A DNA stretch of 64,000 bases from Avena insularis (taxonomy: Eukaryota; Streptophyta; Magnoliopsida; Poales; Poaceae), in the NCBI GenBank assembly GCA_023614405.1, contig CM042689.1, forward strand, positions 281,735,533-281,799,532, written 5' to 3'. Both the position numbers and the translations under genes were made by a program. How positions within the stretch are numbered: position 1 is the first letter of the stretch; the number at the start of each line of letters is the position of its first letter. This document shows, piece after piece, positions 46,001-57,532 of the stretch. The notes under the pieces are model-generated. The model saw only the letters and a program-made list of their open reading frames with translations. It was not told the DNA's origin and did not search any database.

Positions 46001-49000
46001 TTCTGAGACGTATGTATCTAGACGCCTTTTAGCGTGTAGGTTCGGAGCAAAATGAATGAACCTACACACTAAACTGCATCTAGATACATGTGTTTTAAAA
46101 AAAAGCTAAACCATCTTATATTTTGGAATGGAGGGAGTAATAGCTAATTCTACACCTGTAGTTAAACAGTACAAAATATCTGCATTTTGTGCCTATTTTA
46201 ATATAGGTTGAACTGTTTTTTTTGAGAAGAGAACTGTTTTATTAGGGGGTATAGGATAAGCTGTTCTTAGCCTACCGTGTATATATGGGATCTAGCTAGT
46301 ATCTTCCAAACCGGGTGAAGTTAACAGCCACTTGTTTAACCGGGAGAAATTACACCCACATGTTTAAACCTTTTCTCTACTAACGGCTGAAGTTACACCC
46401 ACGTATTTCATTGGATCTAGAGATCTAGGTATTATCTTCCATTCCAATGAGTATGTACTATGTAAGCTGCAGTATGTGTTGATATAAGAACATTTAGGCC
46501 CCGTTCGGAACATGGATTGAAAAACCATAGGAACACTAGAATCATAGGAATAGGAAAGGATTTTAATAAGTGATTTACAAAGGAATGCAAAACAAAGGAT
46601 TAGATAGCCTGAAACGTAGGAATCGTGGAGCATCTACTAATATAAAATAATATAGAGAATGAATCCCACAAAGTTTTGGGCTTGCTGTCAGTGGCGTGGT
46701 GAGGCTGGCTTTGGTGTGGCCTGCACTGGCGCAGCAGTGCGCCTCTCCTCGGTCCTATGCGAAGGGCAGGAAAAAAGGAGTTCAGACCTCATGTTTACTT
46801 TCCTGTGAAATCTGTAGAGAACCTGCAGGAAAGGAGTCTTTTTCTACGTTTGAGTGTTCACAATTCCTGTGTCCTGAACGCTCAAACGGAATCAAAACCT
46901 ATGGAATTCTAGTTCCTCCAGCTATCCTCTGTTCCGGACACCCCCTTAGATGCGAACCTATCTTTGGCTGAAAAGCCTATTTACAGGTACTAGACCTCCC
47001 AATTCAGTAGGAGTACATTGGCTTTATGGAAGCCGATGCTCCTTACTTAGGAGTTAGGAATTGAATACCTCAGATACTCGAATAGTATAATACTTTTTTA
47101 AACAGTATGTGCTATTTTTTGGCACTCTTTTATATCTGCATATATGAAGGTATTCCTAAATTACAGTAAAAAGTTTGAACTCAGTTACAAACTTGCGATT
47201 TTTCATGTAGTTTCCTTCCTAAAATATTAGAAATAATATATGGGTATATTAGAAGTGTTAAAGTAGTATACATACTACTCCATAGTAGTATATGAGACGT
47301 GGGTACTTGTTCATGTGTTTCGTACAGTCTAGGTGGTATCTAACATGCTGCAGAGTATGTATCTGTAGTGTGTAGTTTATAAATACATACTACATTGTTT
47401 GGTTGTTTGTGCAAGGTCCATAGGTTTTAGCGAATTTTGAAATACATATTTATACATAAAAAAGGGGTATGGTAAAAAAAATTGTACATACTGAAAGGGT
47501 GAAGTTGCTAAAATTCGTGAGTGTAAAAGCATAATGTAAAATATTAGAGGTTATTTTTGTCGTCGGTCTGTTCACAATATACTTGCATCATTTCCAAATG
47601 ACATTTAGTTTGTTTTGCATACTTGAGGGTATTGGAAAAACAAAATGGGAAGAAACAACCTTTTATGGTCAAAGCATTTTGTTTTATAGTTTGTCATAAT
47701 ATTCTCTTTGTTACTCTGTAATTTAAACAAGATCTAAGTCGTACGCATAGCAAATACATTTGCTAGTATGTTTACGCATTTCAAACTTCAACCTGTTTTT
47801 ATGTTAATTTGACCTGTTCTCAATACTATTCCCCAATATTTATATTTTCATATGATCTTTTTTCATCTATGTGTTTGCTCAAAACTGAGAATGCTTCACT
47901 GATTCTTTTCGGTTCATGCATTTTATTTCTACATAGGATGGGAGATGGCACCATACATAGAGTCAATTGACTCTCAAGATGATTCGTGCTATGTGGTATG
48001 TTTTAATCGCATCTTATTTAACTTTTGGAAACATGTGCACACAATTAGGAAAAAGATGCTTCCCTAGTTTGGGGATTGCTCTGTATGCAACTTGGTTCTT
48101 ACTACCTCCTTCCCAAAATAGAACAGCCTTTTCACAGTTCATTGCACGTCATTGACCACTAACTTATACAAAATATATAATGATACTGTTGTATTTGCCT
48201 TGCAAAATGCTTCAGTGTCATATCTGCATACTAATTTTATAGACATATTGTAAGTAAGTTTTTGCCAAAGTTGGTTCGATAGTTAACTGTAGTTACTTCA
48301 GGTCTGCTCTGTCTCATACAGGTCTGCTGTGTCTCATTCAGGTTAGGAGGTTGTGTGATGTTCTGCGTATTAGGTGGGAGTCCACCCGCAGTCGGACAAA
48401 ACAGCGTGCACTGTTAATGATGGAGAATTTGGTAAGTGCAATATCAGTACCTACACTATCGTGAAATTCCTCAATCTTGCTATTTTTATAGATAGTGTTC
48501 TCAATACTATGGACTATTTTTATAGAATTTGGTAAGTGCAATATCAGTACCTACACACAACATAGATAGTGTTCTCAATACTATGGACTAGATATAAATT
48601 ACTAAAGGAGAGATCCAGAACTCTTATAATGTGGATTAGATACGGACTGAAATGAGTGAATAGACAAACCCCACTAGCAAGCATTAATTGCTATTTTTCT
48701 GCTCCCACAATGCGCCACATCATCAAAATTGTTGTAGCTGTTGGATTCGCTATCTTGGTCTAGCAATTACAGTTTGATCTGGACATGGAGTATTAGTGCA
48801 TTCTAAGTGGGTTTTAAATCCCATCGCATTTTATTGGGGCATATTTAATGTTTTATAGTAAGGATTTTCTTTTGTGAAGAGAGTTCTCACATTTGTAAAA
48901 TTTAGAACTAATAAAAAATTCTGCAGCAACGAGCGGGGTTTTATCTAGTTATTGTTAAGATTTTTTTCCCGCGAAAACGCAAAAGCCTTGCGTTTCGATG

Positions 49001-52000
49001 CATTGATAGAATAAGAAGATTCATGTACAAGTCCGCAGAAGCGGATGAACACCCATGCCGTACAACTCAACCCAAGACAACTAGACTAGGGGAGTAGCTG
49101 GCGCAGCCCCCGAGCTCCAGCCTCCGCCCACGCCTTAGCTTCCGCTTTGATCGTGTCCACGAGGGGAGCCACCGAAGGGCGCTCGTTGTTGAAGGTAACC
49201 GCGTTCCTGTGCTTCCAAATGCACCAAGCCATTAGCATGACCAGCGACGAGGTTCCTTTGCGCATGGGACGTGGGATGGAGCGCACCACCAGCGACCACC
49301 ACTCCGCGAAATCACCCTCAGCAACCGGCGGGCCTGCCACCGAACCTATCCAAGATAGGACCTCGTGCCACACCATCCTTGAAAATGGGCATCCTGTAAG
49401 GATGTGCGACATTGTCTCCTCCGACTGGTCACATAACACACAGTACGGTTGGTGGGGTAGGCGACGCCGTGCCAGCCTCTCACCCGTCCAGCATCTGTCC
49501 ATGCAGGCCAGCCAGATGAAGAACTTCATCCTTGGTGGCGCCCAGGAGTGCCAGTTAAGCTCCCAAGATCCTGAGACAAGCGACCCTTGGAAGAGGGCGT
49601 TGTAGCATGATTTGGACGAGTACTGACCGTCCGGAGTCCACCGCCACAGGAGCTTGTCTGACTCCTCACCCAGTGGCACACCCTGCACCCTTCTCCACAG
49701 CTGGACATAGTGCCATAGCGCCAGGGGGCTCAGTGCCCCTGAGATGTCAGTTATCCAGCTGCGATCTGCTAGCGCTTGCCTCACCTGCGGCGCTTCCTAG
49801 GTCGTCTAGGGATTAGCGCTAGTAAATCCGGCGCTATCTCCCCTATGGACTTCCCATCCAACCACCTGTCCTTCCAGAATAGCGCGGAAGATCCGTCGCC
49901 TAACACCAAGCCGTTATTGTTAAGATAATATGTTAATGGCAGCAATGTAGTGCACACATTAATTAGGACCACAAGGTATAACCAGCTTTATCCGAGTGTT
50001 AGTCCATTGATCATAGCAAGTGCTGGATCTTGTTCCAAAGAAGTTATGGTGAAGTATTTGTGTGCTAATAAGTTCAATACATATGCTGCTACTAACATGC
50101 AAATTCGATGCATTCCTTAGGTTGAAGATATCAGCAAAGAATTTCCAGTGTCTTCAGAAAGAGCTAGATTGGTTTTTGGAGTCCAGATGCCGACTCTTCC
50201 TGCATTAAGGAAGTATGTATTGACATGCCCAAACCTTCGTACATTTTGCAGTAACACCAATCCTTAAATGTGACTTATTAGCTCCTTGTGAACTCAGAGA
50301 ATATGGTGAACTGTTGATAAGTTGTGGTTTACTCGGAGAAGCTCTAAATGTTTTCAAAGATCTCGAATTGTGGGATAATCTTATCTATTGCTATCGGTAT
50401 GCATTTCCACATGCAAAGTAACTCATGTTTTTCAGCTGACTGCCCTGTAATCACTTAAGTCTTCAATATTTGGCAGATTATTGGGTAAAGTTGCTGATGC
50501 CGTTAGTCTAATAAATACCCGTCTCTCCATTACACCCAGTGACCCAAAATTATGGTAAGTAGATCTTGGAGTCTATTTTGAATTTGTTTGGTGGGATATT
50601 TTTCATTTTTAATAAGAGTTGCATAAACAGAGTTTCAATCAGATTTTGCAATGTTCACTTTTTTTTTGGACTTTCCATATTATTACTAGGAGTTACTGTG
50701 GCATAGGTGTCTCTGTTTATGTACTTCATAGACATTTTTCTCACCATGCATTAGTCATCCCACAAGTGGGAAGTGAAAATATGCATCGGTTATCCCCCAT
50801 CGCCCCGTCTTTTACTCGATGGCCGCTCTTTACTTCATTCCATTATCATCTTGCTCCACTTCCTGTCATTGTGTGCCATGCAGTCATGCACATATCCGTC
50901 GCAACTTTAGGGCATATCTGCTGCTTTTCCCGTCGCTTCTGACAACGAATGGTTGTGCATGAAGCACCCTACCTTCTGGATAATCAAAGGGTGACATGTG
51001 GCAACATATGTTCCTTGCACTCTGCAATGTCGGTTAAGGTGGGCCTGGGTGGTTAGTAGCACCTCACTCTAGGATGGATGATGAAGGGGGGGGGGGGTGT
51101 CATGCGGGTGACTACCGATTAGCAGTGCCTCATCCTAGTATGTATGATGAAGGGCTGACATATGGCAACATCAACGCCAGTTCCCTGCATCCAACAACAG
51201 TGGTTAAGGTGGCTGGTTTTGTAGTCAGCTCCAGCTCCGCTCTATGACGATTGAGGAGTGCTCCTCTGGTGCTGCTCCTGCTCCAAAATAATCAACTATT
51301 GCTCTTTTTTTTTGAGGGATCAACTATTGCTCTCTTTGTTGCGCCTGACGTCCATTCATCAAGCAAGAGAAGTGCGTGCTTTTGGGTTGTTGGATATGCG
51401 ACCCATCTCCCTCCTCTTCACTGATCCGATCCCTTCAGGTTTGGAGTACCAACTCATAAACTAGCCTTGACTAGTCGACATGAACTTAGCCACAATTCCC
51501 CCCTCCCCCCTCTAGTTGATCTGGGGTACCAACTCATTGACTAGTCACGACCAGCGGCGGCCAGGGGAGAGGCCACTCGATTTGTTTCTCGGGAGAGGAG
51601 TGGGTCAGGCACTGGCGGAGCTTAGTGAGAGCAAAACCGGGCCATGGCCCACCCATCCCAGGAGAGAAAAAAGTTATACCTATGCCTTTATGTGTAAAAA
51701 GCCCACTAAGTCGCCACTTCCTTGTTCCTGCTCGATGAGCGCATCCATGGTGCTAGCTAGGGCAGCTGCCGTCAGCTGGTGACTGAGAGGCATAGCTAGC
51801 AGCTGGACTGCTGTAGAGACTTGATCCGGCAAGCGGCGACGTCCAGCAGCGAGTAGTGCCGGCGAGGGCACCCACTGCCCAGGCCCCATCCCCAAATCCT
51901 AGGCAGGCGGCATACAACTAGCAGCGGCGATGCAGTGACCAAGTCCTCATCTTCTCTAGTCCTTTGTCTTCTTCAACTTTTCTGCTGCAAGTGTAAGCCA

Positions 52001-55000
52001 CTTCACGGCAATATCATCACGTTTTAATTCTCTCTCAGTACCAATTTCCCTAGTGGCTGTAGCAACCAAAATTATTTGTTAAAAATTTGGTAGCATGAAT
52101 AAGTTATCCATTGTTGTTTACAAATTGCAATTTAGGTACCCTAGGCAAGGTTAGTCAGAGAATAATTGATTTGGTTTAAAAAAAAGAGATGATGCAAACG
52201 AAGATCATCCTTTTCCTTCAGTCGAATTTCGATTGAAAGGCCATAGCCCAGCTTTATATATAAAGCTAAACCTTCACTTCAATTGAGAATTGAGTATTGA
52301 CTAATGCCTTCTTGCCTACTGAAGTATATGGTTTACAATTGCAATTCTTCGTGCTCTGCTTTAGTTTGGCCCGCCCAAGATTTTCTTTGAAGCTCCGCCA
52401 TTGGGGTTGGGTGCTACCTTCCAAACCAAAGGGCAAGCCGATATAGTCAAAATTCTGAAAGTTGTTTTTTCTTTATGGTAGCTTGATTCAAGATTGATTC
52501 CTAAGGGTAGGGAAAATACTAGGAGGGGCAGAGGGCGACCAAAGTCATGGGAGGAAGCGGTAAAAAGGGACTTGAGGAACTTGAATGTACCTAGAGATTT
52601 GGCTCTTATAGGACTGCATGGAAATCAGCAATCCACGTGCCCTAATCTTAGTGTAATCATACTTTGTTTTACTCTTTCTCTTTTTGGTTTCCATACTTTT
52701 TTGTTGGGTTTCATATGTAGTCTACATGCACTTGCTTGGGACAAAAGGCTATGATGTTGTGGTTGTTGGTTGCTCGACTCAGGATGCTTGACTCGGCCAA
52801 TGAGTCGAGTCGACACATCGAGTCGACCTCCAAGTTGTGACTAGTCGAGTTACTTATAATCCTTGCATAGATGTCATCGTGCAGTTGTCATTCCACTCAT
52901 GTGCCTGTGACATTGCTGGCATTTCAGGATGAAGATTTCTCGTCCTGGAAAATTATATATATGAAACCCAGCAGTAGTAACAGATTAGTGCTGGTAGTAC
53001 TATAGCTTCCTGGTGGACCCATGCATGCTAGGATACGTATCATGGGCTCTCTCTCTCTCATACTTATATCTTTATGGGATGATTCTGCTCAGGCTTGTGC
53101 TATTTTGTATTTATATTGGCACCAAATATGTAATTTCTATTTGTTGTTGAATTGCTTTATTTTTATTTAGGTGTTCACTTGGTGATGCTACAAATAACGC
53201 CGATCATTATAAGAAAGCATTGGAAGTCTCCAATAACAGATCTGCTCGAGCTCTGGTATTCATCTCTTTTGTTTTGCTCACTAGCCTCTTTTTTGTGTTA
53301 CTAGTGTATAATTTAATGGGAAGTGGTCTTACATTCTCTTCTTTTGGTGTAGCGTTCTCTGGCTCGTAGTGCGTACAACAAGAATGACTTTTACACATCC
53401 AAAATTCTTTGGTAAAAGAATACATTTAAGCAACATGTATGTTTGCAGTTGTTACTTGCTTGAAAATCACTTGCCTTGGACCTTTGCGCAGGGAATCTGC
53501 ATTGGCATTGAATTCGCTGTATCCAGATGGCTGGTTTGCCTATGGTACAACTGCATGGAAGGTAACTTTTTTGAAACCATTTTGTTTGCATTGGAAATTT
53601 CTTGAGACGGGACAACAGGAGGATATATGGCCTTTTACAAAGGGATTTGGATGTGTGCTTACTTCCTATGTATGGATATATTCTGCTGAGCGATATGGAT
53701 ATGTGATTATTCATTAAGCCACCAGAAGAACGTGTTCTACTATCTGCGATTTTTCTGTTGGGAGTATAGGTAGTACTATGCAATTTCTTACTTTGAATTA
53801 GGTGCCCACGCCCCCAGTGTGATCTAAATTATTTTCTTGTTGTCATGACACATGTTCTGGTATTTCTACCCTTGCGCAATCATCTTTCCTTTGCCAGTGG
53901 CATCAACTGTGACATGCATCATGAGATAATTTTATTTTGCACTTATTTTGCTACCATTACCGAGAGAGCACTTGCAAACATATTTTATGATCTGCTGCAG
54001 AAAAATAGCCAAACAGGATATTTTTGGTAAAACAATCATCAGTAAAATAGTCAAATGCTGGTCAGGCGAGCGAGATTATCATAATCCCTAGTTACTTGGC
54101 TAGACGCTCTGTACTTTATCTGGGCTATGCCCTGGGCTAAGCCCTCTTGTATATTCTTTCGCCCTTCTTGTACATATTTTTCCTCTTAATAAAGTTTTAC
54201 TGTCGGGGCCTCCCCTACAGTTTTCAGCTAAAAAAAAAGAGATTATCATAATCCTCCATAATGCCAAATGGAGATTTCTTGCAGAGTTAGTCAATGCAGT
54301 TCCTACAACCAACCTGTTTTAACTTTCTCACCATTTATCCTTCCGCCTGGTCGCGAACTTCGTCCACTGAAAATTGTGGGCATGTCACCATGTGTGCATT
54401 TTTCATAGTTCCTTTGGCTGCTCATATCATAATAGATGAACATTGTTTATATTAATTTTTGAAAAAACGACTTGAACAGACATTAGCTGTCTTGTTTTGT
54501 TCATACAGGATAAAGATCTTGAGAAGGCTTTGGATGCTTTTAGTCGTGCTGTGCAGTTAGATCCTGAAAATGGAGAAGCATGGAACAATATAGCCTGCCT
54601 GTATGCTCACCCTTCTATATTTATTCCTCCATTACTATGTTGTAGCTGTGATGGCTTCAGGTGTCCTGTTTCGTATTCATTCTTGTAGTTGCACTGTTGA
54701 TATTTCTTTATTTCAACTGGACACTTCAATTCACCAGGTCAAACTAGCACCGGAGCATTTTTGTTTTTGGTTTTGACATGTTCACCTTGTTGGATAGTGC
54801 TATGTTGTATCTTGGTCTAAGAATAACCAGCTTTCATAAAGAATGGTTTTGTGTACTTCTTGCCCAAGAAATTTTCATGATATTTTGTTTATTATGAAAT
54901 ATACCATTTTGATTTTTGTGACATAAAATTGCTGGAAATTCTTCCTGTTGTACAAAATGTACGTGGCTAGATGGTTTATGTGTGTGCTGCAAAGGCTGCA

Positions 55001-56431
55001 GTCCTTGTATTTCATAGTGGTTTATTTAGGATACAAGGTCGTTACGATGGTTTGGACCTGACAACCCACTAGTGCTTTCCAAGATGACCAAATAAAGTTT
55101 CCTACTGCTACCATAGCTTAGTTCCTAAGGCTTACATATTGATTAATGCTACTAATGACAATACATAACCTACTAGATTAAATCCTAAGCCAGGATTATT
55201 CTCACAAGATTCTCTTATGATTTATCTAATATAGTCAATTTTCCAGGCACATGATTAGAGGGAAGAGTCAGGCGTCAGTCCAGTCATTCAGGGAAGCTGT
55301 TAAGTTCAAGTGTGTATCACCTCCTACTCCATAAGTTTATTAACTAAATTGTTTCTTATTAAAATGAAATCATTTATAGGAGGAATAGTTGGGAAGTTTG
55401 GGAAAATTACAGTAAGGTTGCGTTGGACACAGGCAATATTCAACTGGTAAGAAATATACTGATGTCAAGACTTCTAGATTTCTCAGTTGAAGCTACTGCA
55501 TTTATACTTTTCAGCTGATCACACACATCAGCACAATCCCCTTTACGGAATCTGATCCTGATTTTATACTCGTTAATTATCGTTTGGTTTTGTTGAAGGG
55601 AATAGAGCACACAAGAACCCTTCTGTTAGTATAATAAATCTAAATATAGTTACATAGTCAGAGATAAGAAAAGAAACTACTCTAACCACTGGTTGAGGTC
55701 AGAACTGACTTGCTGCAATGCTCTTCCCATGGCCTTTGGTAACTTGGCTTGTTGTATCATACTTACAGATATGCAATGGTTTGTTTGTTTCTTTACTTAT
55801 TTAGTGTAATGCCATTTGTAAACTTTGGTACTCAATGGTTTAATAATAGAGCGCCATATTATACCAAGTTTGTTATATTCATGAAGTAGATAGCTTTTCT
55901 CCATGTCTCCCTGTAGGGCGGACATGTTCTTTCATTTGAATATCTGAGTATCTCAGGCCTATACGCCAGCTATAATGTGTTGTAGAATGACATAAAATAA
56001 TGCATAGTATCCTGTGCAGACACTTGAAGCTGTCAAAATGGTATTAAATTTGTCCAACAACAAGCGCTTCAATGTTGATTTATTGGACAGGGTGATGACC
56101 ACCCTCGAAGAACAAGCTACACATCTGAAGGATACTCAAGGAGATAAATCGATAGGCACAACTTCAGATTATGCCAATAAAGAGACCAGGCGATCGAGTC
56201 AATTATTAGATATAATTGGTGATATCCTTCAGCAGGTTCATAAGCTATTAGTTGGCTTTCATCTTTATTCCTGCATTGTTCTGCAGTTTATCTGATTGGT
56301 TGTGTTTCTAGATTGTAGAAACTGGGGCTAGCATTCCGGACATATGGGGATTATATGCTAGATGCCATAAGAACAAGGGCAACCTCAAGAAATGTTCTAA
56401 AGCTTTGCTCAGTCAAGTTCAATATCTCCAG
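40018..56431 (+). CDS. TTC27: TTC27/Emw1-like tetratricopeptide-repeat protein (18 exons, 3' end missing)
   Basis: Exons with GT-AG borders: 40018-40421, 40617-40833, 41558-41865, 44927-45008, 45330-45627, 47937-47995, 48342-48431, 50121-50212, 50298-50396, 50477-50554, 53171-53255, 53353-53411, 53492-53561, 54509-54600, 55247-55309, 55380-55446, 56020-56235, 56312-56431. They sum to 2499 bp, 833 codons, no stop, phases consistent. N-terminal landmarks are ELRLLRCTLP, LLAFTQQNVTGP and LLEAGLAEYKYGRVDASR; TPR units lie at about residues 515-725 (GELLISCGLLGEAL, DKDLEKALDAFSRAVQLDPENGEAWNNIA). Yeast Emw1 is essential; animal TTC27 is cytosolic/nuclear. The exact plant role is unknown to me. Exon 1 is GC-rich, later exons AT-rich, as usual in grasses. 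Perhaps 70-100 C-terminal codons are missing; intron 18 is occupied by Copia elements. Confidence 0.9.
40684..40821 (+). repeat. In-frame partial duplication inside exon 2
   Basis: 40684-40743 and 40747-40821 share GATNCTGGAGGCAA, GCTTCTTTT and GTTCATGGGAAATTC in order. They encode DAGGKQ...SRVHGKF and DPGGKW...SHVHGKF. The second copy has 15 extra bases, so the frame is kept. Confidence 0.75.
40834..41557 (+). other. Intron 2, with a GT/G simple repeat
   Basis: 724 bp of AT-rich intron. It holds a (GT)n run followed by a G homopolymer at about 41298-41323. Nothing else was recognised. Confidence 0.7.
41971..42078. mobile_element. Stowaway-type MITE in intron 3
   Basis: It starts CTCCCTCC and ends GGAGGGAA, with TA on both sides (41969-41970, 42079-42080). 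Long internal complementarity (CAACTTTGTCTAGATA with TATCTAGACAAAGTTG) makes a hairpin. Confidence 0.85.
42214..43031. mobile_element. Non-autonomous hAT element, 818 bp, in intron 3
   Basis: Ends TAGGGCTGTCAA and TTGACACCCCTA form a 12-bp inverted repeat with one mismatch. The flanks are identical 8-bp GACCTGGC (42206-42213 and 43032-43039). Subterminal regions carry many GAGCTCGA motifs, probable transposase-binding sites. No coding region is visible. Confidence 0.9.
43040..44140. other. GC-rich repetitive-looking block in intron 3, unclassified
   Basis: The base composition differs sharply from the surrounding intron. Short ORFs exist on both strands without recognisable domains. 42081-42205, on the other side of the hAT element, begins with a GGAGGCAAAAGTTTTGCCTC palindrome that I associate with LINE-like ends. 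The two parts may be one older element split by the hAT insertion. Confidence 0.4.
44292..44612. repeat. Three tandem copies of a ~107-bp unit in intron 3
   Basis: Units starting at 44292, 44402 and 44507 each read AAATTAGTGTACAAGTAGAA, then GATAAGAAGTCAA and GTCTTGTAT, with small differences. Confidence 0.88.
45964..46137. mobile_element. Stowaway-type MITE in intron 5
   Basis: CTCCCTCCGTTTCTGAATAT at the left and a matching ...GGAGGGAG at the right, flanked by TA. The 174-bp length and the inner ATCTAGA palindrome are typical of Triticeae Stowaway MITEs. Confidence 0.9.
46497..46945. mobile_element. Tourist/Harbinger-like MITE in intron 5
   Basis: Flanked by TTA (46494-46496, 46946-46948). 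The left end GGCCCCGTTCGGAAC and the complement of the right end GGGGGTGTCCGGAAC are imperfect inverted repeats. 449 bp, no coding region. Confidence 0.65.
46946..47936 (+). other. Rest of intron 5
   Basis: About 1 kb of AT-rich sequence with no recognised element and no conserved frame. Confidence 0.6.
48301..48592 (+). repeat. Duplicated sequences around exon 7 splice sites
   Basis: Upstream, GTCTGCTNTGTCTCATNCAG occurs twice in tandem, so two acceptor-like AGs lie 20 bp apart (48321 and 48341). Downstream, AATTTGGTAAGTGCAATATC recurs exactly 100 bp later, giving a second identical donor at 48532. Extending the exon to it would bring a stop in frame (TGA). Confidence 0.85.
48962..49912 (-). 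mobile_element. 5'-truncated LINE in intron 7
   Basis: Flanked by 14-bp repeats GTTATTGTTAAGAT (48948-48961, 49913-49926). The minus strand ends in an A-run (plus-strand T-run at 48961). Only the 3' part of the element was inserted, as usual for target-primed retrotransposition. Confidence 0.9.
49086..49912 (-). pseudogene. LINE ORF2 C-terminus with RT zinc-binding domain
   Basis: A 232-codon open frame (49784-49086) preceded, in another frame, by LGDGSSALFWKDRWLDG. It contains the pattern of the plant reverse-transcriptase zinc-binding domain: WTPDGQYSSKSCYNALF, SWAPPRMKFFIWLACMDRCW, CVLCDQSEETMSHILTGCPF. The N-terminal endonuclease and RT parts are absent, and a frame change near 49800 separates the two pieces. 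Confidence 0.88.
50555..51609 (+). other. First part of intron 10
   Basis: It contains an imperfect direct repeat: GGGTGACATGTGGCAACAT near 50986 and GGGCTGACATATGGCAACAT near 51151, each followed by CGGTTAAGGTGG-like text. A G homopolymer is at about 51088-51099. No element was identified. Confidence 0.55.
51610..52403. mobile_element. Probable non-autonomous hAT element in intron 10
   Basis: The left end CACTGGCGGAGCTT and the complement of the right end CAATGGCGGAGCTT match at 13 of 14 bases. The flanks GGGTCAGG and GGGTTGGG agree at six of eight bases, acceptable for an old 8-bp target duplication. No transposase domain is visible. Confidence 0.65.
52490..52775 (+). mobile_element. RTE-type LINE 3' end in intron 10
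   Basis: RRGRGRPKSWEEAVKRDLRN and, after one frame change, AWKSAIHVP with a stop match the C-terminal end I know from plant RTE LINEs. The 3' UTR ends in the typical GCTTGGGACAAAAGGCT followed by a short TTG-type repeat. Confidence 0.75.
54088..54238 (+). mobile_element. Short LINE 3' end with poly(A), intron 13
   Basis: 151 bp ending AATAAAGTTTTACTG ... and an A-run, flanked by 16-bp direct repeats GAGATTATCATAATCC (54072-54087, 54239-54254). It is a heavily 5'-truncated retrotransposed copy. Confidence 0.88.
54601..55246 (+). other. Intron 14
   Basis: AT-rich, with no recognised element. Intron 16 (55447-56019) is similar and also empty of features. Confidence 0.6.
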
Positions 56432-57214
56432 GTTCATAAACTTAGTCCACACTGAATGACTTGACTCTTTTATCTCTTTCTTTTTGGTTGCTATATGTCT
56501 TAATGTTTTAATTATGGTACATAGTACTTCATTGCAGTAGTCTACTTAGCCAACTGGAGATAGGGCAGGGCACACGCTGGTCAAATTGCATGTTTGAACA
56601 TAAATATATTGAACAACACAAGTTCGACAAATAAGTCGAGCACATTCAAATGGGTGTAACATGAAGCCTATTAGCGCAGACATAGCAGATTCTCCAAGTC
56701 GAGCACTCACGATACATGTTCCTCTGCATACAGTTCATCATATCTAGCAATTCAAATCATGTATCTGGCTATCTGCATCTGCAAGACTGGTGTTAGCGCT
56801 GGTCAGAACATTAGACATCAGCGTATGCAGCTGTTCATGTGCCGCCGGGAGGCCGGCGGTATTGTGGCATCCTGCTTAACTCATTGTCTCCAGTGAGGAG
56901 AATACGAGATGAGCATACACGTGACAATGTATGGTGTCAAAAGAAGTTGTCCATTTTCTTTTAGGGCCCTTCAAATTGATCTTATTTCTGTGGGTCATTG
57001 CAAAGGTTAGAAATAGGATTTGTTAGCAAACGAATTTGACGAATACCAAAGTGACAACTTGGCAACTTGGCCCTCTGACAGAAAAATAAAAAAGAAATGC
57101 AACAAAAAAGAAAGTTTTTGGACACGGGTTTCGGAGTTGCTCTGCTGGCTATGGCATGTGGTCTTAAACCCTGTCTCTCTGATGCTGGAGTAGTCTTTTC
57201 TGAATTTCCATAAG
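56432..57214 (+). other. Start of intron 18, up to the Copia insertion
   Basis: The donor GTTCAT follows exon 18. No further exon of the TTC27-like gene is found here on the plus strand. No transposon end was identified apart from the Copia LTR start. Confidence 0.55.
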
Positions 57215-57516
57215 TGTTACGTCCGACACCGTAGTTTAGGATAGGATTTATTCAGAGTTTCTTGTTGCTATTTTTCAGCACACGTTGGAGGTCGCATTTT
57301 GTGCGCCTCCGACTTAGTAGTAGATCGCTCGCACGTCGCTCGGATCATGGGATGGCATGGTCGATGGTGGAGCCGCGATGTCGAACACGTTTGTATTCTC
57401 TCAATCTATAAATGGATAATAGAAAAGCTGTAGACAGTGCGCAACACAAAAACCACCTGAGTTCATCTTCCTCTTGATTCACTCAATTCAGAGCAAACTT
57501 GATTTTTAGGGCGACA
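57215..57516 (+). repeat. Copia E 5' LTR, 302 bp
   Basis: TGT...ACA ends; the right boundary is set by the primer-binding site two bases on. A TATA-like TCTATAAATGG lies near 57405. Confidence 0.8.
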
Positions 57517-57532
57517 ATTGGCATCAGAGCCA

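Noticed and set aside
51516..51895. Two ORFs of 71-88 codons in intron 10
   Set aside because: They lie across the end of a probable hAT element and have no conserved pattern.
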